A stretch of DNA of 64,000 nt from NCBI GenBank assembly GCA_030653365.1, contig JAURZL010000014.1, positions 62,001 through 126,000 of the forward strand, in the 5' to 3' direction. The stretch comes from Anaerolineaceae bacterium (GTDB taxonomy: Bacteria; Chloroflexota; Anaerolineae; Anaerolineales; Anaerolineaceae). Of this stretch, positions 36,467 to 46,684 are shown in pieces (position 1 is the stretch's first letter; every line of letters starts with the position of its first letter). A program made the translations under genes and the position numbers. The notes under the pieces are model-generated. The model had not been told where the DNA came from. It made no database searches and was given only the letters and a program-made list of their open reading frames with translations.

Positions 36467-39184
36467 ATGAACTATAGAACTTTTTTCAATACTGTTTTCC
36501 GAATATTTCTGATAATTACCTTTTCAGTATCGTTTTTTGCTGTTCCATGCCAGTATGTCTCTGCTGCAACACAGATCGATATCGTTAGCCCTCCCGGCGG
36601 TGAGGAATTTGGTAATACTATTATACTTTTGCCGAACGGAAATCTAGTGGTTGTGGATATTGGATACAATGATGGAAGTAAATTGGATGTGGGAGCCGTC
36701 TACCTGTATGATGGCAAATCAGGGGAGATGATCAGCATGCTGACCGGTTCGACAGCTTACGATCGGATAGGTAATGGCGGGATAACTATTTTAACCAATG
36801 GAAATTATGTTGTTCGCAGTCCTGATTGGAATCTTTTTTCTACCACAGATGTTGGTGCTGTTACTTGGGGGAGTCAAACAAGTGGAGTTGATGGTGTGGT
36901 ATCAGCTGACAACAGCCTGGTGGGTACTACCGCCAATGATAAGATCGGCTCTGGTGGTATACACGCCTTGAGTAATAGTAATTATGTTGTTCTTAGCCCA
37001 GATTTTGATTATAACGGAATCCAAAATACAGGAGCTGTCACCTGGGGTAATGGAACCACTGGTATAGCTGGTACGATCTGGTCTACAAACAGTTTAGTCG
37101 GTGGTGCAATCAATGATATGGTTGGAATTTCAGAACTCATCGAATTGACCAATGGAAATTATGTGCTTTCCAATGCTTATTGGGATAATGGTGCAGCATC
37201 CAATGCAGGTGCTGTTACCTGGGGAGATGGGAATAAAGGGGTTACAGGAGTAGTATCAGCTGCCAACAGTTTAGTGGGTAGTACAGCTAATGATTCTATC
37301 AGTGGTGTTGTTGCGTTAGAAAATGGAAATTACGTTGTTTATAGCCAATATTGGGACAATGGGGGATTAACCGATGCTGGAATGGCGACATTAGCAGATG
37401 GAATTGCTGGCAAAACTGGAGTAATCACACCAGCGAATAGCTTGGTTGGAAGCACACCTTCTGACAGGGTGGGAGGTGATATTTTAAAACTGAGCAACAG
37501 TAATTTTGTGGTTAGAAGCCGGTTTTGGGATAGCAATACAGTAATGGATGCCGGTGCTGTCACCTGGGCAGATGGAAACAGTGGAATTATTGGCGAAATA
37601 TCTGAAACGAATAGCCTGATTGGTAGCACTTTTGATGATATGTTTGCTGGCTACTTCTACGCTTTGAGTAATGGCAATTATGTGGTGATGAATCCATATT
37701 GGGATAATGGTTCTGTAGTAAATGCTGGTGCTGTCACCTGGGGAAATGGTTCTGCAGGCACCGTCGGGGTTATTTCGTCCATGAATAGCTTGGTAGGTAG
37801 TTCTGAAAATGATAATGTGGGTGTAATTACGGAGTTAAGTAATAGCAACTTTACGATTTACAGTCCTAACTGGGATAATGGTGCTGCAATAAATGCTGGC
37901 TCTATTACCTGGGGGAATGGTGTCAGTGGTATTTCCGGTATCGTTTCATCGGACAATAGTTTGGTCGGAACAACGTCCGATGATATGTTTTCTTTGCAAA
38001 TCTACCCCCTTTCAAACGGGAATTATATTGTTAGCAATCCTTATTGGGATAATGGCGATGAACCAGATGCTGGTGCAGTGACATGGAGTGATGGAACTAT
38101 AGGAATTTCAGGTGGAATTTCACAATTGAATAGTCTTGTTGGAAAAATAGCCAATGATTTTGTTGGACAATTAGGGGTCGTTTCTCTAACAAATGATAAT
38201 TATGTTGTACTTAGCCCGGAATGGGATCATGATGCTGTGGAAAATGCTGGTGCTGTAACGTGGGGAAGTGGAACCGTCGGTATTTCAGGTCTTGTGTCAT
38301 CAACCAATAGTCTAGTCGGAAGTAAAGCTGATGATTTGATTGGAAACAACTTCGTCACTCCTTTGTCCAATGGAAATTATGTTGTTGGCAGTTCAAGATG
38401 GGATAATGATTCTATTGTAAATGCTGGAGCCGTCACATGGGGAGATGGAACCGTAGGTGTTTCAGGAATCGTGTCACCAATGAATAGCCTGGTGGGAAGC
38501 ACATTAGATGATTTTTTTGTATGGGTGGGATATTCTAACACAATTCCACTATCCAATGGAAATTATATTGTTAGCAATCCCAATTGGGATAATGGTTCTA
38601 TTGTTAATGCTGGTTCAGTCACCTGGGGAAATGGATCCAGCGGCATCTCAGGTTTCGTATCATCAGATAATAGTCTGGTGGGAAGTACAACTGAAGATAG
38701 AATCGGGAATTATGGAATTTACCCCCTGCAAAATGGAAACTATGTTGTTAGCAGTCCAAATTGGGACAATGGCACTGTGGTAAATGCTGGTGCTGTTACT
38801 TGGGGAAATGGTACTACTGGAATATCAGATGTGGTCTCTATGGCGAATAGCCTGGTAGGAAGCACAGCTGATGATTTGATTGGAAATTATGGTGTAACTG
38901 CGTTCTCCAATGGCAGTTATGGCTTTCTGAGTCCCTATTGGGATAATGGAGTTGTAACCAATGCTGGCGCTATCACCTGGGGTGAAGGTAACAAAGGGGC
39001 AATTGGACCAATCACAACCGAGAACAGTGTGCTTGGCACAGCTGTTAATGGTGGACATTATTTAAACTATACATTTGATGCTGTTGACAAAAAGCTGGTA
39101 GTTGGTCGTAGAGCGGATCAAATCGTTACGCTATTTTTCTTTGATGATTCCGAGTATATCTACCTGCCGCTTATCCTGAAGTAA
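36467..39184 (+). CDS. Secreted tandem-repeat protein (DUF5650-like repeats)
   Basis: A 905-aa protein with a signal peptide (FRIFLIITFSVSFFAV) and about 13 repeats of 55-65 residues filling almost the whole length. A typical unit reads NSLVGSTADDLIG, then LSNGNYVVxSPxWDNG, then NAGAVTWGNGTTGISG. Twelve units keep NSLVG/NSLIG, with one worn copy at each end. I recall such repeats in haemagglutinin-like surface proteins under a DUF5650 label. The unit design suggests a beta-propeller or solenoid for adhesion. The last residues, EYIYLPLILK, match the shared tail. Confidence 0.82.
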   Translation: MNYRTFFNTVFRIFLIITFSVSFFAVPCQYVSAATQIDIVSPPGGEEFGNTIILLPNGNLVVVDIGYNDGSKLDVGAVYLYDGKSGEMISMLTGSTAYDRIGNGGITILTNGNYVVRSPDWNLFSTTDVGAVTWGSQTSGVDGVVSADNSLVGTTANDKIGSGGIHALSNSNYVVLSPDFDYNGIQNTGAVTWGNGTTGIAGTIWSTNSLVGGAINDMVGISELIELTNGNYVLSNAYWDNGAASNAGAVTWGDGNKGVTGVVSAANSLVGSTANDSISGVVALENGNYVVYSQYWDNGGLTDAGMATLADGIAGKTGVITPANSLVGSTPSDRVGGDILKLSNSNFVVRSRFWDSNTVMDAGAVTWADGNSGIIGEISETNSLIGSTFDDMFAGYFYALSNGNYVVMNPYWDNGSVVNAGAVTWGNGSAGTVGVISSMNSLVGSSENDNVGVITELSNSNFTIYSPNWDNGAAINAGSITWGNGVSGISGIVSSDNSLVGTTSDDMFSLQIYPLSNGNYIVSNPYWDNGDEPDAGAVTWSDGTIGISGGISQLNSLVGKIANDFVGQLGVVSLTNDNYVVLSPEWDHDAVENAGAVTWGSGTVGISGLVSSTNSLVGSKADDLIGNNFVTPLSNGNYVVGSSRWDNDSIVNAGAVTWGDGTVGVSGIVSPMNSLVGSTLDDFFVWVGYSNTIPLSNGNYIVSNPNWDNGSIVNAGSVTWGNGSSGISGFVSSDNSLVGSTTEDRIGNYGIYPLQNGNYVVSSPNWDNGTVVNAGAVTWGNGTTGISDVVSMANSLVGSTADDLIGNYGVTAFSNGSYGFLSPYWDNGVVTNAGAITWGEGNKGAIGPITTENSVLGTAVNGGHYLNYTFDAVDKKLVVGRRADQIVTLFFFDDSEYIYLPLILK

Positions 39185-39281
39185 AAAACGAGTTATGCAA
39201 AAGTAACTTTAATTCATTCTTGATTTTCGAATGATTCAATTTTTACCCTTAGGCTGATTCTAAAAAATTTATTTTCTCTCG

Positions 39282-39581
39282 TTATGTTTCAATATCATAA
39301 ATCAGTACTTTATCCCATTTATGTGAGTTATTTTCAACAAATGCCCGGTGAATTGGATCAATTTGATATTGATCATGTTCTGCCATGCCTTGAAAACCAA
39401 GCATAAGACCAAATGAATACGAACGATCGATCACTGGCCGGTTGGTGTCAGCTGGTTTGCCATAGTACCCAGTTAGAACTGAGGGTATTTTTATGAGCGT
39501 TTCCAACTCAATTTCAAAGTTTTTACGTTCTGACACGCTCAACTGATCCGATAACCAAAAGAATACAAGATGTTGATGCAT
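39282..39581 (-). CDS. Dabb-family stress-responsive alpha/beta-barrel protein
   Basis: A 99-aa protein with the Dabb pattern: MHQHLVFFWLSD at the start, a central YSFGLMLGFQ strand and HRAFVENNSHKWDKVLIYDIE at the end. These proteins form dimeric ferredoxin-like barrels; some have unknown stress roles and others are cyclases. GGGAG precedes the ATG. It is isolated by a terminator on its upstream side. Confidence 0.82.
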   Translation of the reverse strand: MHQHLVFFWLSDQLSVSERKNFEIELETLIKIPSVLTGYYGKPADTNRPVIDRSYSFGLMLGFQGMAEHDQYQIDPIHRAFVENNSHKWDKVLIYDIET

Positions 39582-39592
39582 ACGGTCTCCCT

Positions 39593-39637
39593 TAAAAAAT
39601 CAAGTGTAGACTTTGAATTTACCTGTCTACACTTGAT
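39593..39637 (-). terminator. Intrinsic terminator behind the oxidoreductase fragment
   Basis: ATCAAGTGTAGAC (39599-39611) and GTCTACACTTGAT (39625-39637) form a perfect 13-bp stem. Reading the minus strand the hairpin is followed by a run of six T, so it ends minus-strand transcription arriving from 40020. Confidence 0.85.
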
Positions 39638-39660
39638 AATTATCCTCTAGATTTTAAATG

Positions 39661-40020
39661 TTATGTGCGTTTTGCCTTGAGCAATCCTTCTTCTTTACGC
39701 ACCTCTTGTAAAGCCACAGTGTATGGTTTGTTGAATGTGCAGCAACCCACATTTTTCTGACGGATTAATAATTCAATACAATGATCGTCGGCTGTGCACC
39801 AATTGACTTCTTTTTCTTCGCCAGCCATAAGTTTTGCGGGCGTAAATGGATCGGCGAAGGATTGACGTCCCAGAGCGATCATATCGACGACACCATCACG
39901 AATGTTCTTGTCACCCCAATAAAGAATTGAATTTTCTTCCTGCTTGACTGCCTGCAGCGCATTTTTTCCATCTCGGAAAATCGAGTATGCAGAACCAATG
40001 ACCACTGTCTCTGGCCACAT
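39661..40020 (-). pseudogene. C-terminal fragment of an NADH:flavin oxidoreductase (Old Yellow Enzyme type)
   Basis: The 119 codons read VVIGSAYSIFRDGKN, then DMIALGRQSFADPFTPAKL and CTADDHCIELL, matching only the C-terminal third of flavin oxidoreductases that are normally about 400 aa. The FMN barrel start and catalytic residues are missing and nothing matching lies in the 160 nt upstream, so the 5' part was deleted. It retains its own terminator. Confidence 0.75.
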
Positions 40021-40180
40021 TTCTCAATTCTCATCTGTAAAATTATTCTATTGTTTTTCTACCTTTTGTATAATTAGTAGATACCAATCTATGTTAAATA
40101 AAAGCCTAATTTAATACGGATTCACCTTCTTTTTTTGTTGAAATCAATCAGAAGAATTGAAATTATTTAAAAGGAGCTCA

Positions 40181-41212
40181 ATGTCCACTACCTATCGTTT
40201 TTCGTTTGGTCCCTGGAATATTCATTCAGGATCAGATCCTTTTGGACCTGAAGTACGCGAGGAATTCTCCTTTGCTGAAAAGCTAGAATTTTACAAACAG
40301 CTTGGTTTTGACGGTGTTCAATTCCATGATGATGATGTTGTCTCCAGTGCAGATGATCCCTGGGCAAAACAAGAGAGTGACGCGAAGAACATGCGCAAAT
40401 TGCTGGATGAGCGCGGGTTGATCGCTGAATTCGTTGCTCCACGTTTATGGGAACATCCATTGACAATCGATGGTGCCATCACTGCTAATTCTCCAGAAGC
40501 TAGAAAATATGCTCTTGAACGCTCGAAACGGGCAATTGATATTTCCCAGATTGTCGGAACTAATAATATCGTTCTGTGGCCTGCTCGGGAAGGCACGTAT
40601 ATGCGGGAAGCAAAAGACCCTGTTGCATCCGTTGCACGCTTGGTCGAATGGTTGAATGTAATGTTGGAGTACAACAAGGATATTCGAATTCTTGGTGAGA
40701 TGAAACCAAATGAACCAATGGATCAGGCGTATCTCCCGACAACTGGCCACTTTTTAGGTCTCGCAAGCCTGACCATTGATCCCTCCCGGGTTGGCACGTT
40801 AATCGAGTCCGCCCATGCTATTCTTGCAGGTTTGGATCCTTCCGATGAAATGGCATACGCTCTTTACCAGAAAAAATTATGGTCAGTGCATTTAAATGAT
40901 CAAAACGGTCTAAAATTCGATGAGGATAAGTCTTTTGGTGTTGTTGATATCCGGCGTGCATTCAATCAGGTCTGGGTTCTGGAACGCAATGGATATGGAC
41001 AAAATGGCGAATTTATCGGATTGGATGTAAAGGCGCTCCGAACACAGGTTAAAGAAAAATCCACCAACCATTTGCGAAATAGCCATGAGATTTTCCTCCG
41101 CCTGGTAGATCTTGTCAGATCGCTTGATGTAGATAAGGTCGAGCAATTAAGATCCTCACGTGATTATGAAGAATTAGACATGTTAATTGTTAACCACCTT
41201 TTAGGTGGATGA
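40181..41212 (+). CDS. Xylose isomerase-like TIM-barrel protein
   Basis: A 343-aa protein started at the ATG at 40181, with AAAAGGAG six bases upstream. It has the xylose isomerase outline: GVQFHDDDVV (catalytic histidine region), LGEMKPNEP with the metal-binding Glu and nearby Lys, and SVHLNDQNGLKFDEDKSFG in place of the final metal-binding aspartate loop. It is nearer to the shorter bacterial isomerase group than to E. coli XylA (440 aa). It would interconvert an aldose and ketose. No sugar kinase or transporter is adjacent, so the sugar is uncertain. Confidence 0.8.
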   Translation: MSTTYRFSFGPWNIHSGSDPFGPEVREEFSFAEKLEFYKQLGFDGVQFHDDDVVSSADDPWAKQESDAKNMRKLLDERGLIAEFVAPRLWEHPLTIDGAITANSPEARKYALERSKRAIDISQIVGTNNIVLWPAREGTYMREAKDPVASVARLVEWLNVMLEYNKDIRILGEMKPNEPMDQAYLPTTGHFLGLASLTIDPSRVGTLIESAHAILAGLDPSDEMAYALYQKKLWSVHLNDQNGLKFDEDKSFGVVDIRRAFNQVWVLERNGYGQNGEFIGLDVKALRTQVKEKSTNHLRNSHEIFLRLVDLVRSLDVDKVEQLRSSRDYEELDMLIVNHLLGG

Positions 41213-41834
41213 TTCATTACTAAGAAACGAAAAATCAGGTCTCGTTTAAGGAAGCTGTTGTCAATTCAAACTCAGGATTTTCCTGGGTTCTTAAGATGAT
41301 TTTTTTCATAATGCCGGGTATTTTATGTGTAATACCCGGTCAACATTTAAATGGTAGATGCCGAGCAACCGAAACAGAGTTTTTATACCCGAGTTTCTCA
41401 AATGAGTACCCTGAAAAAAAGTTTTTCACCATCGATTTTATAGGATCTGGTATCAGTTGATGCAGATTGGTCTCCGCCATGGATTGAAGTTGTGGTTACA
41501 AAGTCCGAAACGAAGTTTTGATAGGGGGATTTTGACCAATATCCATAAAAAGTGATTAAATTCACAAATTGTCCTGTTTTTATATTGACTTGATATTATA
41601 TTTCCTTATAATTATTGATAAGATTTGTCTACTGTGAACTTATATATCCCTTTTAAAACACATCACCCTTCCATCATTGCAAAACAAATATTCTTCTGGA
41701 TTATTGGTACAGCTTCATTTTTCTGACGGGGAGATCGGATACCCTCCTCACCCTGTCCCTTATTGATGAGCTTTTAATCCTTCGTTCTATTGAAAATCAT
41801 TCTCAAGGAATCAAGACAGTAAAAGGAGTGTAGT
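41213..41834. other. Intergenic region upstream of the formate dehydrogenase operon
   Basis: This 622-nt gap contains no supported gene. A hairpin (CCGGGTATT 41314-41322 with AATACCCGG 41331-41339) about 100 nt after the isomerase lacks a following T-run. The operon promoter candidate lies at 41585-41612, leaving a 5' leader of about 215 nt in which I saw no known riboswitch. Confidence 0.5.
41585..41612 (+). promoter_or_regulatory. Candidate promoter of the formate dehydrogenase operon
   Basis: TTGACT (41585-41590) and TATAAT (41607-41612) with a 16-bp spacer, in a very AT-rich stretch. Confidence 0.55.
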
Positions 41835-44800
41835 ATGAAAGGATCAAGGGAAATAAGCCGACGAGAATTTCTGAAGGCTTCCGTCATTCTCTCCGGTGGG
41901 CTGATCATGCCCAAATCGTTTTTCTCCCTCCCTGTGACTATGCAGCTGCATAAACCCATTGGCGAATCAGCAACCATTTGCTGCTTCTGTGGTGTGGGAT
42001 GTGGAGCTATCGTTGCATCGCAGGATGGACGCGTCATCAATCTGGAAGGTGATCCGGATCACCCCATCAACCAGGGCAGCCTGTGTCCAAAGGGAATGGC
42101 CATGGCGCAAATCAACACCGTTGATGGAGCTGTCAATCCTCATCGTGTACAAAAAGTAAGATACCGCGCTCCTGGCACGGACAAGTGGGAGGAAAAAGAT
42201 TGGGAATGGGCGTTGAACCAGATCGCTCATCGTGTAAAAGCAACTCGTGACCGCTATTTTATTGAAACGGATTCGGAAGGTCGTATGGTTAACCGCCTGG
42301 AGGCAATCGCCTCTTTGGGCGGGGCTGCACTGGATAACGAGGAATGCTCGCTGGTTACGAAAGGAATGCGCTCCTTAGGCCTTGTGTATTACGAACACCA
42401 GGCGCGTCTCTGACACTCTTCAACTGTTGCGGCTCTGGCAGAGTCGTTCGGAAGAGGAGCAATGACAAATCACTGGAATGACATTCAGAACAGTGACTGT
42501 ATATTTATTATCGGCAGCAATGCAGCTGTAAACCATCCCATTTCCTTTAAATATGTTGTCAAAGCCAAGGAAGAAAATGATGCAACCCTGATTGTTGTAG
42601 ATCCGCGTAACACCCGTACAGCCGCGCTGTCAGATATTTATGCACCCATCCGTTCAGGTACGGATATTGCATTTATTGGAGGGATGATTAAATGGGTACT
42701 GGATGATATTGAGGTTAACCCAGATCTTTACAACATGACCTATATCACCGAGTACACCAACGCGGCGGTACTGGTCAATCCTGAGCTCCAGACTGCAGCA
42801 GAATTGGATGGGAAGTTTTCTGGCTTTACCCCCGGCAGCAATCCCGAATTTGGTAAATATGACCGGGAATCCTGGTCTTTCCAGACAGATAGCGATGGAA
42901 TTCTGCTGAGAGATCCAACACTGAATGATCCCGATTGTGTTTTCCAACTGATGAAGAGACAATATGAGCGTTATGACGTTGATACAGTCTCGCGGGTAAC
43001 CGGCACACCTAAGGACACTTTCCTTCAGGTTGTCGAAACCTATGCCCGCAAGACCGGACCCACCGGCAAATCAGGTACGATCATGTATGCCATGGGTACG
43101 ACACAACACACACACGGCACCCAGAACATCCGATCTTATGCCATCCTGCAATTATTGCTGGGCAATATCGGCGTTGCTGGCGGAGGCATCAATGCGCTGC
43201 GGGGCGAATCAAATGTCCAGGGATCTACGGATCATGGCATGTTATTTAACAGCCTGCCTGGTTACCTCAAAGTCCCGGAAGCCACTGATTTGACCCTGGC
43301 AGACCACAATAAACGCTCTACACCTGTATCGTACGATCCTAAAAGTGCCAACTGGTGGCAAAATTATCCCAAGTATATGACCAGCCTGCTCAAATCCTGG
43401 TATGGTGATAATGCAACCGTGGAAAATGACTTCGGATTCGGTTGGCTTCCGAAGATTAACCCTGGTTCAAACTATTCCCACATCGCTCTCTTTGAAACAA
43501 TGTTAAAAGGCGATATCAAAGGTCTGTTCTGTTGGGGACAAAATCCTGTCGTCGGAAGTCCTAATAGCCATGCAGTCGTCGAAGCGCTCAAAAAACTGGA
43601 CTGGCTGGTGGCAATTGATCTGTGGGATACAGAAACAGCCAGTTTCTGGGATATGCCCGAATTAAATCCGTCCAAAATCGACACAGAGGTCTTCCTGTTG
43701 CCTGCTGCAGCTTTCAACGAAAAAGAAGGATCCGTGATCAACAGTGGTCGTTGGAGCCAGTGGCGTTGGAAAGCCGTTGAACCGGTGGGGGAAGCCAGAG
43801 CCGATCTGGAAATTGTTACCGAGCTGATGCTGGAGATCATCGATCTCTATGAAAAAGAAGGGGGACCGGTTTCGGAAGCAATCACCAGGCTGCGCTGGAA
43901 GGGTTGGTATGATGACCCGGTCGGGAAGAATGGTGCTGACAGCCTGGTTGACCTTGTTTCAAGGGAAATTAATGGCTTCGCGGAGGAACAAATCCTTAAC
44001 ACAGATGGAACAGTCCAGTACGAAAAAGGCGATTTATTAGCTACCTTTGCACACCTGTTGCCCGATGGAAAAACATCGTCCAGTAACTGGGTTTACACCC
44101 AAAGCTACAACAAAAAGGATGGAAATCGCCAGAAATGGCGCGATAACGTGGATACCCATCCAGCAGGCATTGGCACATTTTCTAACTGGGCGTGGTGCTG
44201 GCCACTTAATCGCCGCATCATCTACAACCGCGCATCCGTCGATCTGGACGGCAAGCCGTGGGATCAGGAAGATTATGTGATCAGCTGGAATGGCGAGACC
44301 TGGGACGGTGATGTACCCGATGGCGGATGGCCGCCCATGAGTCAGGAGGGGACACGCTATGCGTTCATCATGCGACAACATGGCTTCGCGCACCTGTTTG
44401 GTCCAGGACTGGTCGATGGCCCATTCCCCGAGCACTATGAACCGCTCGAAAGCCCGGTAAGCAACCTGTTATCCAACACCCAGGTCAACCCAGTGGTCAA
44501 ACTTTGGCGACCGGAAGAAATCGGAACCCCTGACAAATACCCGATCGTTTGTACCACTTATCGTATGACCGAACACTGGCAGGCTGGGCAAATGACCCGT
44601 AACCTGCCCTGGTTGGGAGAATTGATGCCAAAGATGTTTGTGCAGATCAGTGAAGAACTGGCAGCAGAAAAGGGTATCTCCGGAGGTGATATCGTAACGG
44701 TTGATTCGAAACGTGGTTCGGTTGAATGTGCTGCGATCATAACGAAGCGATTAACCCCATTAATGGTCGATGGCAAACCCGTTCATCATATTGCTTTACC

Positions 44801-44936
44801 ATGGCACTGGGGCTTCAAAGGCCAGTTCACTGGACAGAGCGCAAACCTTCTGACCTCGTATGTAGGTGATCCCAATACACATATCCCGGAGTTTAAAGCT
44901 TTTCTGGTGGATGTCAGAAAAGGAGGTTTATCATGA
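41835..44936 (+). CDS. fdnG: Formate dehydrogenase catalytic subunit, selenocysteine-containing, Tat-exported
   Basis: Oxidises formate to CO2 at a Mo/W-bis-pyranopterin centre. An in-frame TGA at 42411-42413 is read as selenocysteine 193, giving about 1033 aa: ...YYEHQARL-U-HSSTVAALAESFGRGAMTNHW, as in E. coli FdnG (RVUHGPTVASLA). Residues 7-14 hold a twin-arginine signal (SRREFLK), so the enzyme faces the outside. A [4Fe-4S] site uses C49, C52, C56 and C84. The C-terminal part has the pterin-binding QAGQMTRNLPWLGE. A strong AAAAGGAG precedes the ATG and the stop overlaps the next gene (ATGA). Without readthrough two useless fragments of 192 and about 824 aa would result. No sel genes are in the window. 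Confidence 0.93.
42411..42456 (+). promoter_or_regulatory. Selenocysteine UGA and SECIS-like hairpin
   Basis: Right after the TGA, CTCTTC (42416-42421) pairs with GAAGAG (42451-42456). Inside, AAC/GTT and TGC/GCA pairs lead to an apical loop with GGCTCT (42431-42436). The place and GU-rich loop fit a bacterial SECIS element that recruits SelB. Stem details are hand-folded. Confidence 0.75.
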
Positions 44937-45790
44937 GTGTAGGTGCACTGATTGATTTGACTCGTTGTATTGGCTGCCGGTCCTGCCAGGTTGCCTGTAA
45001 ATCCTGGAATGACAATCCTGGTGAACAAACCAGTTTCTGGGGTGCCTACGACAATCCGCCCAATCTGACTCCAATCACCTGGTCGTTGGTCAAGTTTGCA
45101 GAAGTTGAGGTGAAGGGGGCTGTCAAGCTGGTGATGTCAAAAATCCAGTGTATGCATTGTCTCAATCCAGCTTGCATCGCTGTCTGCCCTGAACAGGTAT
45201 ATCAGAAAGAAGAAAATGGTGCAGTCACGCTGGATAGTGAGAAATGTATTGGTTGCCAGAACTGTATGAAAGTTTGTCCATTTGGCGTTCCGCATATTAA
45301 TTGGGTCAACAACCCGGATCTTGCTTTTGTCAGTGTAGAACCACAAATGACCAAGTGTGTTTTCTGTTTTGATCGCATCAGCAATGGGATGGAGCCGGCA
45401 TGTGTGAAAGCCTGCCCCACGGATGCACTCACATTTGGCGATCGAGATGAATTGCTGGCTGAAGCCAGAAAACGAATGGCAAAATTCCCTGATAAATATG
45501 TTGATCACATCTATGGTGAAAAGGAAGTCGGCGGCACGGCCTGGATGTATCTCTCGCCTGCACCATTTGAAACATTGGGCTTTGTGAGCCTTCCAGCCGA
45601 TCCAATTGACGTCTCGGAATATAAACCATCCTATCTCTATCCAGGTATTGAGAAAGAACGCGAACCTGTATCACCAGTAAACATCGGTGTTACCAGTGGC
45701 TTACTTGGGGTGCTTGCCGGCGCAGCCAGCATAATCGCGCTCAGGCAATTGAGGATGAAGAAAACAGACGTCGAAATTCCTGAAGAGTAA
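44933..45790 (+). CDS. fdnH: Formate dehydrogenase iron-sulfur subunit, FdnH type
   Basis: A 285-aa electron-transfer subunit with four cysteine clusters: CIGCRSCQVAC, CMHCLNPACIAVC, CIGCQNCMKVC and CVFCF...CVKAC, enough for four [4Fe-4S] centres. There is no signal peptide; a single C-terminal helix (VTSGLLGVLAGAASIIAL) anchors it, as in E. coli FdnH, which is carried out by the Tat signal of its partner. It overlaps fdnG by 4 nt and has AGGAGG upstream. Confidence 0.92.
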   Translation: MSVGALIDLTRCIGCRSCQVACKSWNDNPGEQTSFWGAYDNPPNLTPITWSLVKFAEVEVKGAVKLVMSKIQCMHCLNPACIAVCPEQVYQKEENGAVTLDSEKCIGCQNCMKVCPFGVPHINWVNNPDLAFVSVEPQMTKCVFCFDRISNGMEPACVKACPTDALTFGDRDELLAEARKRMAKFPDKYVDHIYGEKEVGGTAWMYLSPAPFETLGFVSLPADPIDVSEYKPSYLYPGIEKEREPVSPVNIGVTSGLLGVLAGAASIIALRQLRMKKTDVEIPEE

Positions 45791-45801
45791 AAGAGCTTAC
45801 C

Positions 45802-46683
45802 ATGACGATAAACCGAAGAGATTTTCTCAAAAAAACGGGATTAGGTCTGGGGGGGCTGCTTGTTCAACCTGATATAAGGAAGCTGAGTCTAAGTTCTGAG
45901 GGCTCAATTGGCAACGCAGGCATGTTATTCGATGCATCAAAATGTGTCGGGTGTACAGAATGTCAGGTGGCTTGCAAACTGCGGCTCAATTCGCTCAACC
46001 CGGAAGAAGATATCAGCGAATATGATCTCAATCCTCGAGATTTATCTGCTTATACTTGGTCGCTGATCAAGCTGTACAAAGATGAGACAGATGACAGTCG
46101 TTCCAGCTTTGTAAAAGTGCAGTGTATGCACTGCTTACACCCAGCCTGTGTGTCTGTATGTCCTGTCGGTGCGTTGACCAAATCGGAATCCGGATCAGTG
46201 CTTTATGACGACAAAAAATGTTTTGGATGTCGTTATTGCATGGCTGCCTGTCCTTTTGATATTCCCAAGTATCAATGGGACAAGGTTTTTCCACTGATCC
46301 AAAAATGCGATTTCTGTGCCGACCGACAGGAAGCCGGACTACAACCTGCATGTTCCAGTGTCTGCCCGACCGGTGCACTATTATTCGGAAAGCGGGAAGA
46401 ATTGCTGGAAATTGCCAGGGAACGCATCAAAAACGATTCCCGCTATGTTGATCATATCTATGGCGAACACGAAGTTGGTGGCACAGCTCAATTGTACATC
46501 TCGCATGTTCCTTTTGAGCTGCTCGGATTCCAGGCGTTGAGTGCTGTGTCATTGGCCGGGCTTACCTGGCCCTGGATGGCGGCTGTTCCAGGTATTGCGG
46601 TTGTTGTTACCAGCTTGATGAGTGGTATCTACTGGTTTACCAAAAAGCGCATCCAGGTACAGGAAGAGAAAAAGGAGGAATAA
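45802..46683 (+). CDS. Second iron-sulfur subunit, HybA-like with own Tat signal
   Basis: A 293-aa ferredoxin-like protein paralogous to the preceding subunit, with CVGCTECQVAC, CMHCLHPACVSVC, CFGCRYCMAAC and CDFC...CSSVC. It carries its own twin-arginine signal (NRRDFLKKTG) and a C-terminal helix (MAAVPGIAVVVTSLMSGIYW). This Tat-plus-tail-anchor design is that of HybA of hydrogenase-2, and the next gene is HybB-like, so it probably links FdnH to the membrane subunit. It lies 11 nt after fdnH. Confidence 0.88.
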   Translation: MTINRRDFLKKTGLGLGGLLVQPDIRKLSLSSEGSIGNAGMLFDASKCVGCTECQVACKLRLNSLNPEEDISEYDLNPRDLSAYTWSLIKLYKDETDDSRSSFVKVQCMHCLHPACVSVCPVGALTKSESGSVLYDDKKCFGCRYCMAACPFDIPKYQWDKVFPLIQKCDFCADRQEAGLQPACSSVCPTGALLFGKREELLEIARERIKNDSRYVDHIYGEHEVGGTAQLYISHVPFELLGFQALSAVSLAGLTWPWMAAVPGIAVVVTSLMSGIYWFTKKRIQVQEEKKEE

Positions 46684-46684
46684 C

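Noticed and set aside
41314..41339. Terminator after the xylose isomerase-like gene
   Set aside because: The 9-bp stem has no following T-run on either strand and lies about 100 nt from the stop codon.
42462..44936. Separate 824-aa molybdopterin oxidoreductase gene
   Set aside because: It is in the same frame as the upstream 192 codons and the bridge peptide matches a selenocysteine site, so it is one gene.
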